Shown: positions 54,884-63,993, counted from the first letter of the stretch. The stretch is 64,000 bases of DNA from Lachnospiraceae bacterium UBA4364 (GCA_002393955.1 DGSK01000001.1:1-64000); one strand, 5' to 3'. Notes: generated by a model not told the origin, from the letters alone. Program-made: numbers and translations.

Positions 54884-56239
54884 ATGGAAGAAAATAAAAC
54901 AACGAATGACAAAAATTCGGCTAACGTAAACACAGAATCTGATGCAGCAGAAAAAACTGCTGTTAAAAATGCAGATCTTGACGCAGCAGTAAAGAAGAAA
55001 TCCGCAGTTCCGGTAATAGCTATTTCAGCGGTGGCTGTTGTCGTAGTCGCTGCAGTACTGATAGCCGTTGTTCTTTTCGTCAGTTCATCCGGAGAGAAAA
55101 GACGTATTGCGGATCAACTTGCATTAGGAGACAGATATCTGTCAGAGCTGGATTATGACCAGGCCATAGCGGCCTATCTTGCTGTGATCGAGATAGACCC
55201 GAAGAATAAGGAAGCATATGAGAATTTCGTTGATACATACATTGCATGGTCGGACGCAACTGCAACTGATGGCAATCCTGATGAATCTATAAAATTGCTC
55301 GAGAACGCTGTCAGTGAACTGGAAACACTACGCTCAGAAGATAATAACGAAATCATAGATGAACAGCTGCAGCGTCTGCTAAATCGCCTGGAGGAACTGC
55401 GCGGAAAAACGCCGGAGTCAGGAGGGGCAATGTCGCCGGCTGATGAACTTTTGGAACAGGGAGAATATGACTCTGCACTGGAAATGTATCTTTCCATGCT
55501 GGAAGAGGATCCTGAAAATGCAGAGGCATATTTAGGGATAATAGAGGTTTATTTGCGACAGGGAGATTTCGATACTGCTTTACAATATGCGGAAGAAGGT
55601 TATGAAAAGACCGGAGACAATCGTCTTAAAGAAATGATCGATATGATAAACAGCGGAAATATCAAGGATTCTCGCGGAAATATACTATCGATGACTCAAT
55701 ATAGAGAAGGGCGTTTGGAGTACAGATATGAGTATTCCTATGATAAAGATGGACGAGAAGTTACCCAGCATACATGGTATTACTCGTCTGACGGTAATAT
55801 AGAGGAATGGTATTCTGACTCTACATATGATGATTTGGGAAGAAATCAGGCTACAATAGAATATTTTAGCGACGGTGGGAGATATGAGCATAATTATTCT
55901 TATACCGATGACGAAAGCGAATCATTTAGAATTGATAATATCCATTATGATGCTGGTGGTGATATTATTGAATGGTCTTACGACCTTTATGAACATGGAA
56001 GGCGAGAACATCATGAGCTGGACTTGGATAATAATAGGAATGATAGATTGACACATGTAGATATATCCACATATGATGAAAACGGACGAGAAGTAAGACG
56101 GGATTCGTATCATTACTATGAAGACCGGGAGGAACACACATATAGCGAAATCATCTATGATGAGAACGGTAATTGGATAGGTGAAAAGGAATATGATGAT
56201 GACGGGGTATTGATCAGAGAATATCTTCCGGAGTATTAA
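54884..56239 (+). CDS. Membrane-anchored TPR protein B with YD-like repeats
   Basis: 451 residues. A charged N-terminus, one membrane span (about 43-66), TPR-type region (about 78-260; LGDRYLSELDYDQAIAAYLAVIEIDPKNKEAY), then about 180 residues of Tyr/Asp/Gly-rich strands. The strands have recurring units such as YDENGREVRRDSYHY, like the YD repeats of wall-associated proteins. The frame stops at 56239, but a related segment continues in another frame (next entry), so the natural C-terminus may be lost. Confidence 0.82.
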   Translation: MEENKTTNDKNSANVNTESDAAEKTAVKNADLDAAVKKKSAVPVIAISAVAVVVVAAVLIAVVLFVSSSGEKRRIADQLALGDRYLSELDYDQAIAAYLAVIEIDPKNKEAYENFVDTYIAWSDATATDGNPDESIKLLENAVSELETLRSEDNNEIIDEQLQRLLNRLEELRGKTPESGGAMSPADELLEQGEYDSALEMYLSMLEEDPENAEAYLGIIEVYLRQGDFDTALQYAEEGYEKTGDNRLKEMIDMINSGNIKDSRGNILSMTQYREGRLEYRYEYSYDKDGREVTQHTWYYSSDGNIEEWYSDSTYDDLGRNQATIEYFSDGGRYEHNYSYTDDESESFRIDNIHYDAGGDIIEWSYDLYEHGRREHHELDLDNNRNDRLTHVDISTYDENGREVRRDSYHYYEDREEHTYSEIIYDENGNWIGEKEYDDDGVLIREYLPEY

Positions 56240-56331
56240 GGAGAAAAGATTATAATGATCAGGGTAATGTCGTTGATGATGTACCAAGCATAAGTTACAG
56301 TGAGCTTGTTGAATACCTTTCTGATTACTAA
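56240..56331 (+). pseudogene. Frameshifted tail of TPR protein B
   Basis: Shifting one frame back near the stop opens RRKDYNDQGNVVDDVP, then SISYSELVEYLSDY and TAA at 56329-56331. Its first part looks like one more YD unit, and the segment has no start or ribosome site of its own. The likely explanation is a recent indel just before 56239, or a sequencing error. Confidence 0.6.
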
Positions 56332-56475
56332 TTTTTTAAAGGAGTGCATTTCATCCGCTTTTAACTGCATTCCGTCATATTATTTTGAAACCATTTACTT
56401 ATGAAGTATAGTATTGACGAAGAGAATAGATAATCTGAAAACCAGAAATATATTAATTATTTGGAGGTAAAATAA

Positions 56476-57672
56476 ATGGCAGAATTCTATATTTCGTCGG
56501 ATAATCTGAAATCACCTGTTTCTGATTTGGAAAGATGTCGGTATCTATTGAGAGAATATAGAAATGAAGTAAACAGCGTCAAATTTATTATCAAAAAATC
56601 CCTGGGAATATGTTTTAAGGCAAGGAATACTCTGGCTGATATTTCGGACAAATTGTCTGAAGAAGCAGAGTCCTGCACCAGCCTTTCTACAGGACTAAAC
56701 CGTATCGTTCAAGTATATGAACGCTCAGAAAAGCATGTTTGTGAGTATGCGGTGAATGGCAAAACAGTGATATCATGGGCAGAGATTCTCTCTAACAATG
56801 ATATCAATACAACTGATGATAGAGGGGGACGAGGCGGATACGGTATTAACGGTTTATTTCAAGATTTTTTCAAGGCTAATGATGATGGCCATTATGAAGG
56901 GATTATTGCCGCTACAGGACCATTTGGTACTATTATTGATGGAGTGAAGCAGTTTGCTGACGGAGAATACGGTAAAAGTATAGCTGATATAGTTAAATTT
57001 GCAGGTGGGCTTGTCAAAAATATCGAAGGAACAAAAATCGACTGGGCTGAATGGATAGGACTTAATCCGATAGGTGAGAAACCTTTGAAATATGCGCTCA
57101 GTGACTATTTTGATTTTTCTAATGCACGCAATGGTTTTTCATCGGTATGCAACTGGGCGGCAGCTATAGTAACCAGCGGATATGATAACTTGAAAGAATT
57201 CGGTGACGGATGGTTTTCAAATCCAAGATTTTGGGGTGAAACTGCAACGGAAACCTTGATAAACGTAGGCGAGGGCATATTGATGACCGCTGCTGCTGGT
57301 GTGATACTTGGCACTTCAGCACCTGCGGTAGCAGTCGGAGTACTTGCTGCTGTTGGGACCGTAGCGGTTGATGCCGGAGTAAACGGTATCATACGACTGG
57401 TAACAGGTGATCCTAACGCAGACTGGAAAGAGATTGTATCAGATGCGGTATGTGACGGTTTTGGTACCGCTGTTGAATGGGTGAAGGAAAACGGAGCAGT
57501 AGCCGTTGAATGGGCAAAGGATGCGGGACAGGCAGCTGTTGACTGGGTGGTGGATACCGGACAGGCTGTTACCGACTGGGCTGTTGATACTGCTTCGGAT
57601 ATAGTTGAAGGTATAGGCGAAGGAATTAATAATTTTGGCAATTCAGTATGCGGCTGGTTAGGGATTGCATAA
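56476..57672 (+). CDS. Type VII secretion-like protein with undecad repeats
   Basis: 398 residues. The N-terminal about 95 residues are helical and resemble WXG100/LXG-type targeting domains (MAEFYISSDNLKSPVSDLERCRYLLREYRNEVNSV begins it). A Gly-rich hydrophobic part follows (about 255-310). The C-terminus is built of 11-residue units starting V-E/D-W (residues 333, 344, 355, 366), seen in the DNA as 33-bp repeats at 57472, 57505, 57538 and 57571. It ends NSVCGWLGIA. No enzymatic motif is recognised. It may be a membrane-active or pore-type effector, but no secretion genes lie in the window. GGAGG precedes the ATG. Confidence 0.7.
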   Translation: MAEFYISSDNLKSPVSDLERCRYLLREYRNEVNSVKFIIKKSLGICFKARNTLADISDKLSEEAESCTSLSTGLNRIVQVYERSEKHVCEYAVNGKTVISWAEILSNNDINTTDDRGGRGGYGINGLFQDFFKANDDGHYEGIIAATGPFGTIIDGVKQFADGEYGKSIADIVKFAGGLVKNIEGTKIDWAEWIGLNPIGEKPLKYALSDYFDFSNARNGFSSVCNWAAAIVTSGYDNLKEFGDGWFSNPRFWGETATETLINVGEGILMTAAAGVILGTSAPAVAVGVLAAVGTVAVDAGVNGIIRLVTGDPNADWKEIVSDAVCDGFGTAVEWVKENGAVAVEWAKDAGQAAVDWVVDTGQAVTDWAVDTASDIVEGIGEGINNFGNSVCGWLGIA

Positions 57673-57740
57673 GCTGCAGACAGAACAGTTAATCATGATA
57701 GTATTAATATTAATATATAAACGAAAGGGGAACTTAAGTT

Positions 57741-58019
57741 ATGGAGAACAATGTTAGAGAATTATTACCTATCGGATCTGTTGTATTACTTAAATCCGCA
57801 ACAAAGAAAGCTATGATCTACGGCGTCAAGCAGGGGGATAAGGCGAGCGGTACAGAGTACGACTATATAGGGGTGGTTTATCCGGAGGGAAATATGGGTG
57901 AAGGTACGCAGTTTTTCTTTAACCATGACGCTATCGATAAAGTGATATTCCGGGGCTTTGAGAATGACGAAAGAGAAACTTTTATTGAAAAGCTTGCTGA
58001 GTATTATGACAAAAAATAA
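57741..58019 (+). CDS. DUF4176 protein 1
   Basis: 92 residues with the family core LLPIGSVVLLKSATKKAMIYGVKQ...YDYIGVVYPEGNMG...FFFNHDAIDKVIFRGFENDERE. DUF4176 proteins are small cytoplasmic proteins often encoded beside type VII secretion substrates. A chaperone, adaptor or immunity role is possible and not proven here. It follows the first WXG-like gene after 68 nt. AAAGGGGAA is the ribosome site. Confidence 0.85.
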   Translation: MENNVRELLPIGSVVLLKSATKKAMIYGVKQGDKASGTEYDYIGVVYPEGNMGEGTQFFFNHDAIDKVIFRGFENDERETFIEKLAEYYDKK

Positions 58020-58155
58020 TTCGGTCGCAATGCATTTCGTCCTGTTTGGGTGGCTATCCATCAGATAATGTTCATATGTTTTTATTTTGAAGTATATTAT
58101 CCTTATGGCTGGGGAATAATCGTAAAACGCTAACAATAGATAGGGGTAAAGCAAA

Positions 58156-58476
58156 ATGGAAAATGAAAAATTGGAGTTAAACGAGGAGCAGAAAGAATCT
58201 GTGGGCGAGGAAACCAAAAAGATAGCGCTCCTTCCTATAGGTTCTGTTGTGCTGCTTAAAAACGGGACCAAACGCGTAATGGTCTATGGCAGAAAAATGC
58301 GGTCTAAAAGCGAAAACAGGGTATTTGATTATATTGGCTGTCTATACCCGGAGGGTGCTATGGACAGTGAACATGTAATTTTATTCGACCATGAGCAGAT
58401 ACAGCTTGTGTATTTTATAGGATTCCAGGATGTTGAGGAATTTTTATTCCGTTCAAGGCTGAATAAGGAGATTTGA
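58156..58476 (+). CDS. DUF4176 protein 2
   Basis: 106 residues, a paralogue of the preceding small gene with an added acidic N-terminus (ENEKLELNEEQKESVGEE). The core is LLPIGSVVLLKNGTKRVMVYGRK...DYIGCLYPEGAMD...FDHEQIQLVYFIGFQD. It overlaps the second WXG-like gene by 4 bp (its ATTTGA end against the start at 58473), so the two are cotranslated, supporting a partner role. Confidence 0.85.
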   Translation: MENEKLELNEEQKESVGEETKKIALLPIGSVVLLKNGTKRVMVYGRKMRSKSENRVFDYIGCLYPEGAMDSEHVILFDHEQIQLVYFIGFQDVEEFLFRSRLNKEI

Positions 58477-59573
58477 TTATGGCTGAGTTTTCTGTCAAAC
58501 CCGAACTGTTACAGGATGATGCTGAATGCCTTCGCAGGGTGTCAAATGATGTAAAGGCTATTAAAAGAGAATTAGGACATGTCGAGAATACGCTTGACGG
58601 AATGATAGGTTTTAATAAATCAAAAAGCTCTTTAAAAAACATACACACGCAGCTGGAGCTGGAAAGCGGAAAAATAATAAACATTTCCATAGCTCTTAAT
58701 AATATTGGTGAGATTTACATAAAAACAGAAAATAAAGTTCTGGGAAATGATTACGGTTTAGGGGCAGATCTCCATGTGATAATTGAAATGCTTGAAGATG
58801 TAGAACCGGTTTTAGCATATGTAGATGACGTCGAAGAAATCTTTTGGGATAGTTATTTAAAAGCTTTAAAACAGATATATGGGGGGACATTTGACTTTAT
58901 AGCTGACCATGCAGATGAAGCTTTGGATTATTATTGGACAGCATTAAAACAGATATACGGGGGTGATTTTGTTGAGGACAGCAATTTGCTAGGAACATGG
59001 GGGTCCATACTTTTAGGTTTTGTTCCTTTTTTTGGTACGGTTGCTGATGCGAGGGATTTGGTTGCGGATATCATTCATCTTATAGATGACGGGCAGGAGA
59101 CTAAGGAATGGGTTGCATTAGGCTTTACACTTGTGGCCTTTATACCCTCTGCAGGTGACTTTTTAAAACATTCTGATGAGATATCAGATTTGTTAAAGGG
59201 ACTTACGCATTCGGATGAAATTGCCGATATAGTAGGCGGTTTAATGAAAAACGGTAGCGATGTGATAAACAATCGTTTGATAACCGATATTCGAGATTAT
59301 TTGAAAAATGATAATATTATCCCGGTGTGGAATAAAATATTCTCAAATGAAAATGTTAGTGATTTACTCAAGGAGCCGCTTGATGTTATAAAACAGTCTC
59401 CTGAAGCTAAGAAATTCTTTAACGATATTGTTGACGGGACTATAAAAACTAATCTAAAAAACATATCATGTGAAAGAGCGGAATATCTGTCTAATTTTGA
59501 TTGGGAACAGTTGCAGCAGGAAACAGGAATCTCGCAATGGTATGATGACAGTTTTGTAAGTGCTATATTATAA
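58473..59573 (+). CDS. Type VII secretion-like protein with pretoxin-like core
   Basis: 366 residues. The track start ATT/ATG region gives MAEFSVKPELL from ATG 58479; the first codons before it come from the overlap with DUF4176 protein 2. The helical N-terminus (about 1-90) resembles that of the protein at 56476. A duplicated motif ALKQIYGG.F occurs at about 130 and 153. A hydrophobic Gly/Pro segment (about 170-225; FVPFFGTVADARDLV and FIPSAGDFLK) looks like the pretoxin regions of polymorphic toxins. The C-terminal about 140 residues are unrecognised and could be the toxic part. No immunity gene is obvious unless the DUF4176 protein serves. Confidence 0.7.
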   Translation: MIMAEFSVKPELLQDDAECLRRVSNDVKAIKRELGHVENTLDGMIGFNKSKSSLKNIHTQLELESGKIINISIALNNIGEIYIKTENKVLGNDYGLGADLHVIIEMLEDVEPVLAYVDDVEEIFWDSYLKALKQIYGGTFDFIADHADEALDYYWTALKQIYGGDFVEDSNLLGTWGSILLGFVPFFGTVADARDLVADIIHLIDDGQETKEWVALGFTLVAFIPSAGDFLKHSDEISDLLKGLTHSDEIADIVGGLMKNGSDVINNRLITDIRDYLKNDNIIPVWNKIFSNENVSDLLKEPLDVIKQSPEAKKFFNDIVDGTIKTNLKNISCERAEYLSNFDWEQLQQETGISQWYDDSFVSAIL

Positions 59574-59836
59574 AGGGGGTAATATTTCGCAAGTATGAAA
59601 TATTATTGGGTAATAGTAACAACAATATCATATTGACAGTCTCTGTTATACGTGCTATCTTTTCTTCATCAAGTGAATATCTTTCTCTGCCTGTTCTGAG
59701 CGCAGGGAGTCTTTGAGAATAATCTTCTCACGTTCACTTAAAGTTACCTGATAGTTTTTATTTTTGCGTGGTATTGCATATCAGGATGTAAATTTAAGTT
59801 GTCTGAACGTGTCATACCACAGGAAGGAGCGTAAAC
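59574..59836. other. Spacer with possible coding relic on the - strand
   Basis: 263 bp. On the - strand (about 59790-59620) two frames together read NYQVTLSEREKIILK and GRERYSLDEEKIARITETV. This looks like a broken coding remnant, but I cannot name it. Nothing is recognised on the + strand except the ribosome site AGGAAGGAG at its end. Confidence 0.35.
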
Positions 59837-61000
59837 ATGCATGAAGAAAAAAACAGCAGCCAGACTAACATCACATCCATTACGGAGCTCTTTGGAGAAC
59901 CGCAGTCAAGGCAGGACATTTTAGAGACTATTAAGCACAGTAATGTATTGCATGACTGGGAAGGAATCAGGCCAGATGACCGTGAGAAAATACTTCTTTT
60001 CTTGGAGGGAAGACAGGGTCTTCAGATTCTTTCTGACAAATTCTTCCGCAAGGTGTTCAGACCTGATGATTTTCCGGAGCGTATTGAATCACTGATTTCC
60101 GAAGTCCTTGGCGAGTCGGTTAAGATAGTCCAGATACTGTCGAGGGAGGGTACTGTGATATCCGAAAGCGGCAGTCAGGTTATCATGGATATTGTGGTCA
60201 AGACAGAAAGCGGTGCGATAGTAAATGTGGAAATGCAGCGCATAGGCTATTATTTCCCTGGAGAACGGTCGAGCTGCTATACCTCAGACCTGATAATGAG
60301 GCAGTACAGTGCGGTACGTGCTGAGAAGGGACCGGATTTCAGTTACAGCGATCTTAAACCTGTTACTCTGATTGTTATCATGGAAAAAAGCACAAAGGAA
60401 TTTATCAGTGCAGCACCGGAGTATATACACAGGAAAATCACCACATATAGCAGCGGAATAAATGTCGCAAACCTTGATAATGTAGTGTATATTTCGCTTG
60501 ATACATTTAAGAAACGTGGTTACAATAAAATCAGTAACAAACTTGAGGCCTGGCTTTCTTTTTTTACATATGAACAGCCGGAAGAGATAATCTCGCTTGT
60601 GAATTCGTTTCCTGAATTTACTGCTCTGTACAAGGATATCGCAGAGTTCAGAAGAAAACCGGAGGAGGTGATCGGCATGTTTTCCGAAGCGCTAAGGATA
60701 ATGGACCACAATACAACGAAGTACATGATAGAGGATCTGCAGAGGCAGTACGAGGAAGCTGTGGCAAAGCGTGACGAAGCTGTGGCAAAGCGTGACGAAG
60801 CAGAGACAAAGCTCGATGAGACAGAAACGAAACTTGGCGAGGCAGAAACAAAACTTGACGAGGCAGAAATGAAACTTGACGAGGCTGTAGCGGAGCGTGA
60901 CGAAGCAAATGCAAAGATTGCTACAAAAGATAAGGAGCTTGCCGAAAAGGATCGTGAGATTGCAGAGCTAAAAGCAAGGCTCGCACAACATAAACAGTAA
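59837..61000 (+). CDS. Rpn/PD-(D/E)XK nuclease-transposase family protein
   Basis: 387 residues. The PDDEXK_2 core is at about 35-290, with VIMDIVVKTESGAIVNVEMQ containing Asp118 and Glu132-x-Gln134, the usual catalytic pattern, and FSYSDLKPVTLIVIME downstream. These proteins are annotated as recombination-promoting nucleases or putative transposases and are often present in many copies. The tail (about 300-387) is a coiled coil of seven-residue units such as AVAKRDE and AETKLDE. GGAAGGAG precedes the ATG. It has its own terminator and looks like an independent insertion between the secretion-like genes and TPR protein C. No terminal inverted repeats were found. Confidence 0.88.
   Translation: MHEEKNSSQTNITSITELFGEPQSRQDILETIKHSNVLHDWEGIRPDDREKILLFLEGRQGLQILSDKFFRKVFRPDDFPERIESLISEVLGESVKIVQILSREGTVISESGSQVIMDIVVKTESGAIVNVEMQRIGYYFPGERSSCYTSDLIMRQYSAVRAEKGPDFSYSDLKPVTLIVIMEKSTKEFISAAPEYIHRKITTYSSGINVANLDNVVYISLDTFKKRGYNKISNKLEAWLSFFTYEQPEEIISLVNSFPEFTALYKDIAEFRRKPEEVIGMFSEALRIMDHNTTKYMIEDLQRQYEEAVAKRDEAVAKRDEAETKLDETETKLGEAETKLDEAEMKLDEAVAERDEANAKIATKDKELAEKDREIAELKARLAQHKQ
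60758..60904 (+). repeat. 21-bp repeats inside the Rpn-family gene
   Basis: Seven units of 21 bp. The first two are identical (GCTGTGGCAAAGCGTGACGA plus A); later ones diverge. Each encodes one heptad, so copy changes lengthen or shorten the coiled coil without shifting the frame. Confidence 0.9.
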
Positions 61001-61076
61001 ATATTTGCAACTTTTTAGGAAAGCTCGAAGCGCGTGCTGCTGCTGGTAGCTTGGAAGTGTATTTTTGTAATATTAC

Positions 61077-61118
61077 AAAGACCGGATGTGTGCGAAATTG
61101 CACATCCGGTCTTTTGGA
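61077..61118 (+). terminator. Terminator after the Rpn-family gene
   Basis: AAAGACCGGATGTG (61077-61090) pairs perfectly with CACATCCGGTCTTT (61101-61114), followed by T. Confidence 0.95.
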
Positions 61119-61120
61119 AT

Positions 61121-61397
61121 ATGAATGACATTGATGACAGCGGAAATACCGATGAGAATACCGGGACATCAGACAGTGATGGGAAATGATGCCTATAATG
61201 CTGCTTTTTCTGTCGCAGACCAGGACAGGATAATCACGGCAAATCTTTCAAATCCGGACAATGCAATTTGGGGCACAGAAGGGGGAAATGACACGAATGA
61301 CAAGGTGTTCTGTTTAAACGTGGATGAGATAAGGAAGTATTATTCGCTTGTAATAAAAACTACCACTCATCCTGGTTTACCTGCATTCTGTCAATAA
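61121..61397 (+). pseudogene. Broken DUF6273-like fragment
   Basis: Two frames side by side. From 61121 a short acidic linker-like stretch (NDIDDSGNTDENTGTSDSDGK) ends in a stop. In the next frame, NDAYNAAFSVADQDRIITANL, then GTEGGNDTNDKVFCLNVDEIRKYY, matches the pattern I know for DUF6273 domains. The upstream anchor and the downstream half are missing. It is the remnant of a larger surface protein, cut off by the Rpn-family unit or its terminator. Confidence 0.6.
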
Positions 61398-61536
61398 TTA
61401 TTAAAAACATATAGCTCTTGATATATATTATCATTAAGGGTGAATACATAAAGACTCTAAGAACAGAAAAAAATACGTGAATTTATATTTACAAAACAAT
61501 TTATCCAAATATCGAAGTATAGAGGAGAAATAAGTA

Positions 61537-63993
61537 ATGAACTGTATCAGTTGCGGAAAAGAGATAGGTGATAACGAAGCTTTTTGCAGGTACTGCGGAG
61601 CATCGCAGGCTGTTGCTAATGGCGGTAACGAGGAAACTGTCCTATTAAATGTAAACAAGACGGGAAAGGCATCAGACGAAGAAAAAATGTTCGCGGAAAC
61701 AGGTAAAACAGGCTCAGGTACTGATGGAGTGGTAAAAAAGAAGAACCTCATTCCACTTCTGATAGGTTGTATCGCAGCTATTGCCGTGCTGGCGGTACTT
61801 ATTTTTACTTTAAGTGCTGTAGCAATCTATAACAGCCCGGAGAAAAAATATGACCGACAGCTGTCCATTGCCGAAAGATACCTTGGGGAGCTGGATTATG
61901 AAAAGGCGATAGCTGCATATAAGGCGGCAATCGAGATAGATCCCAATAATCCGGAAGCCTATAAAATGCTTGCTGAACTTTACCTTGCAATGGACGACAG
62001 AGATTCTGCCCTGGATACAGTGAGGGCAGGCATAGATGCCAGTGGGGACGAAGTCCTTAGTGCCATGCTTACGGAGATAACCGCAGTAATGAATGCTGCA
62101 GACGGGACTAACGGAGATGTGACGGAGGATCCGCAGTCATCTGCCGGGAACGTTACCATAAAGGTAGTAGCTGCAAATGAGACCGGAGCAATAAGCGGTG
62201 CAGAGGTAAAAATTACCGGAGAAGCCGGTGAATTCACTGGCGAATCGGACAGCGACGGAAAAGTGATATTCGATGGTCTTGATTATGGCGAATATACCGT
62301 AAAGTGCGATGCTGACGGATTCCATAAGCGGGAAATGACGGTAAATGTATCCGGCAGTGATGTGGCTCCTGTTGTAGCACTGGTTCCGGATGTGGCCGGC
62401 GATGACGCATACATCCTGCTCACATGGAACGGTGACCATGACCTGGATCTCTGTGCCTTTAATACAGAAATGAAGGAATACGTAAATATCGGGCATCCGA
62501 TAGACAGCGCCGGCAATGTGTTCCTTTATGCTGACCACGGTGCAGACATGCCCTATGAAGTAATCTATATCCACAACGCAAGTGCAGAAATAGCAAAGAC
62601 CATATACGTGGCAGATGCCGTTAATGCAAGAAACGGATCGTCGTCACAGATGGAAGCCGACGGTGTGACAGTCCGTGTATATGACAGTAGCGGACTCATA
62701 TATGAAAGCACGGCCGACAGCGCCGAGAGTGCGCCTTTATGGTGCCCTTGCTACTACTATGCGGGAACCGTCTATGACCAGCAGGACTATATCTACGATA
62801 CTACTGACGAGCAGTATGCATGGATAAGCTTTGACGAAAAGGATGCGTATACGGCGGAAAGTGAAACAGCAGTGCCGGATTCAGAGTGGAAAGCCGCATA
62901 TCTGGAAAAGCTGAAAAAATCAATATATAAAGATGGAGACTATACAAAATATCCGGATGCATCCCTTATATATGTAGATGGAGATTCGGTTCCGGAATTG
63001 GCTGTTAACGTGGGATATGATGGGATGGGGGATACAGATACATTGATGGCTGTATATACATACGCTAACGGACAAGTTGAGACGATATTCGAGTTAGCAC
63101 ACAAATGTGACGATCCCGGAGGATGGTATATCCCGAAAGAAGGCCTATTGATGGACAACGTTCACTGGCTTGTTGGTGAAGGACCTGAAGATTTAAGGGA
63201 TTGGGATATAATCAAATGGAACGGAGAGGCTTCTGAAACGCTATTGTCCGGTTATAAAGATGCGGATTATGGTTTTGACGAAAACAATAACTTTGAATAT
63301 TGGGTAAATTATTATTATTATATTAATGACAAGGCTGTATCCGAGCAGGAGTATAACAGTTCAATTGCATCCACTGGCTGGGATGATAATAAGGCAAAAC
63401 CTGTAATGGATGGCGCCAAGAGTTATGAGGAGATGGTCCTTCTCCTGTCGGATCCCTCTGATAAAGATCTGCAATGGAAAACCGCATATATAGATACACT
63501 GAAAAATGTGGAAAAAAATCGTGATAATTCCTACGGTGCTGATTCCTATGGGATGCTGTTATATCTGGATAATGATGATATTCCTGAACTGATATGGTAT
63601 TCAACAGAATATAGCGGAGCAGTATATACATATTATAACGGTAAGGTTATTGATGTCTTTTCTGAATACTATTGTATGGATTATATTCCGGATGCTTTTT
63701 GCCAAGGGGAGGGAATAATTGATTGCTGGCGTTTCTATGGTGAGGATGAGGTTGTTTTAAAGCTTAAAAACGGAGCATTGACAGAATGCTACAGCTACTA
63801 TATATACAATGATCCGATGGATGGTCCGGATGAGGGAAAGAAATATGAAAGCGGAGATCCGACGTGCCTTGACGGAAAAAATCTAATCAGGATTATCAGC
63901 CCTGAACGTTATAATTCCAGCTGGTATAAAAAGGCTGATAACGAAGTGCTCGGGATGAACTATGACGAATTAATGAACAGCCTTATGGAATAG
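61537..63993 (+). CDS. Membrane-anchored zinc-ribbon/TPR protein C with modular exterior
   Basis: 818 residues. A zinc ribbon (CISC...CRYC, about 3-20), a membrane span (about 70-92) and a TPR unit (about 102-185; AERYLGELDYEKAIAAYKAAIEIDPNNPEAY) come first. A CarboxypepD_reg/PEGA-like beta domain (about 205-275; GAEVKI..EAGEFTGESDSDGKVIFDGLDYGEYTVK) follows, then a domain with LTWNGDHDLDLCAFNTE (about 290-395), similar to DUF2135/YfaP-type modules. Last are two copies of a domain of about 110-120 residues beginning W..AY...LK and containing an acidic D.D..PEL motif, from about 449 and about 648. AGGAGAAAT precedes the ATG. Function unknown; likely a surface binding protein. Confidence 0.85.
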   Translation: MNCISCGKEIGDNEAFCRYCGASQAVANGGNEETVLLNVNKTGKASDEEKMFAETGKTGSGTDGVVKKKNLIPLLIGCIAAIAVLAVLIFTLSAVAIYNSPEKKYDRQLSIAERYLGELDYEKAIAAYKAAIEIDPNNPEAYKMLAELYLAMDDRDSALDTVRAGIDASGDEVLSAMLTEITAVMNAADGTNGDVTEDPQSSAGNVTIKVVAANETGAISGAEVKITGEAGEFTGESDSDGKVIFDGLDYGEYTVKCDADGFHKREMTVNVSGSDVAPVVALVPDVAGDDAYILLTWNGDHDLDLCAFNTEMKEYVNIGHPIDSAGNVFLYADHGADMPYEVIYIHNASAEIAKTIYVADAVNARNGSSSQMEADGVTVRVYDSSGLIYESTADSAESAPLWCPCYYYAGTVYDQQDYIYDTTDEQYAWISFDEKDAYTAESETAVPDSEWKAAYLEKLKKSIYKDGDYTKYPDASLIYVDGDSVPELAVNVGYDGMGDTDTLMAVYTYANGQVETIFELAHKCDDPGGWYIPKEGLLMDNVHWLVGEGPEDLRDWDIIKWNGEASETLLSGYKDADYGFDENNNFEYWVNYYYYINDKAVSEQEYNSSIASTGWDDNKAKPVMDGAKSYEEMVLLLSDPSDKDLQWKTAYIDTLKNVEKNRDNSYGADSYGMLLYLDNDDIPELIWYSTEYSGAVYTYYNGKVIDVFSEYYCMDYIPDAFCQGEGIIDCWRFYGEDEVVLKLKNGALTECYSYYIYNDPMDGPDEGKKYESGDPTCLDGKNLIRIISPERYNSSWYKKADNEVLGMNYDELMNSLME

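Noticed and set aside
58156..59573. DUF4176 proteins as immunity proteins
   Set aside because: The two copies are alike and the putative toxin ends are not, which fits a targeting or chaperone role better than specific immunity.
59620..59790. Insertion-sequence transposase remnant on the - strand
   Set aside because: Short broken frames suggest old coding sequence, but no transposase motif or terminal repeats can be identified.
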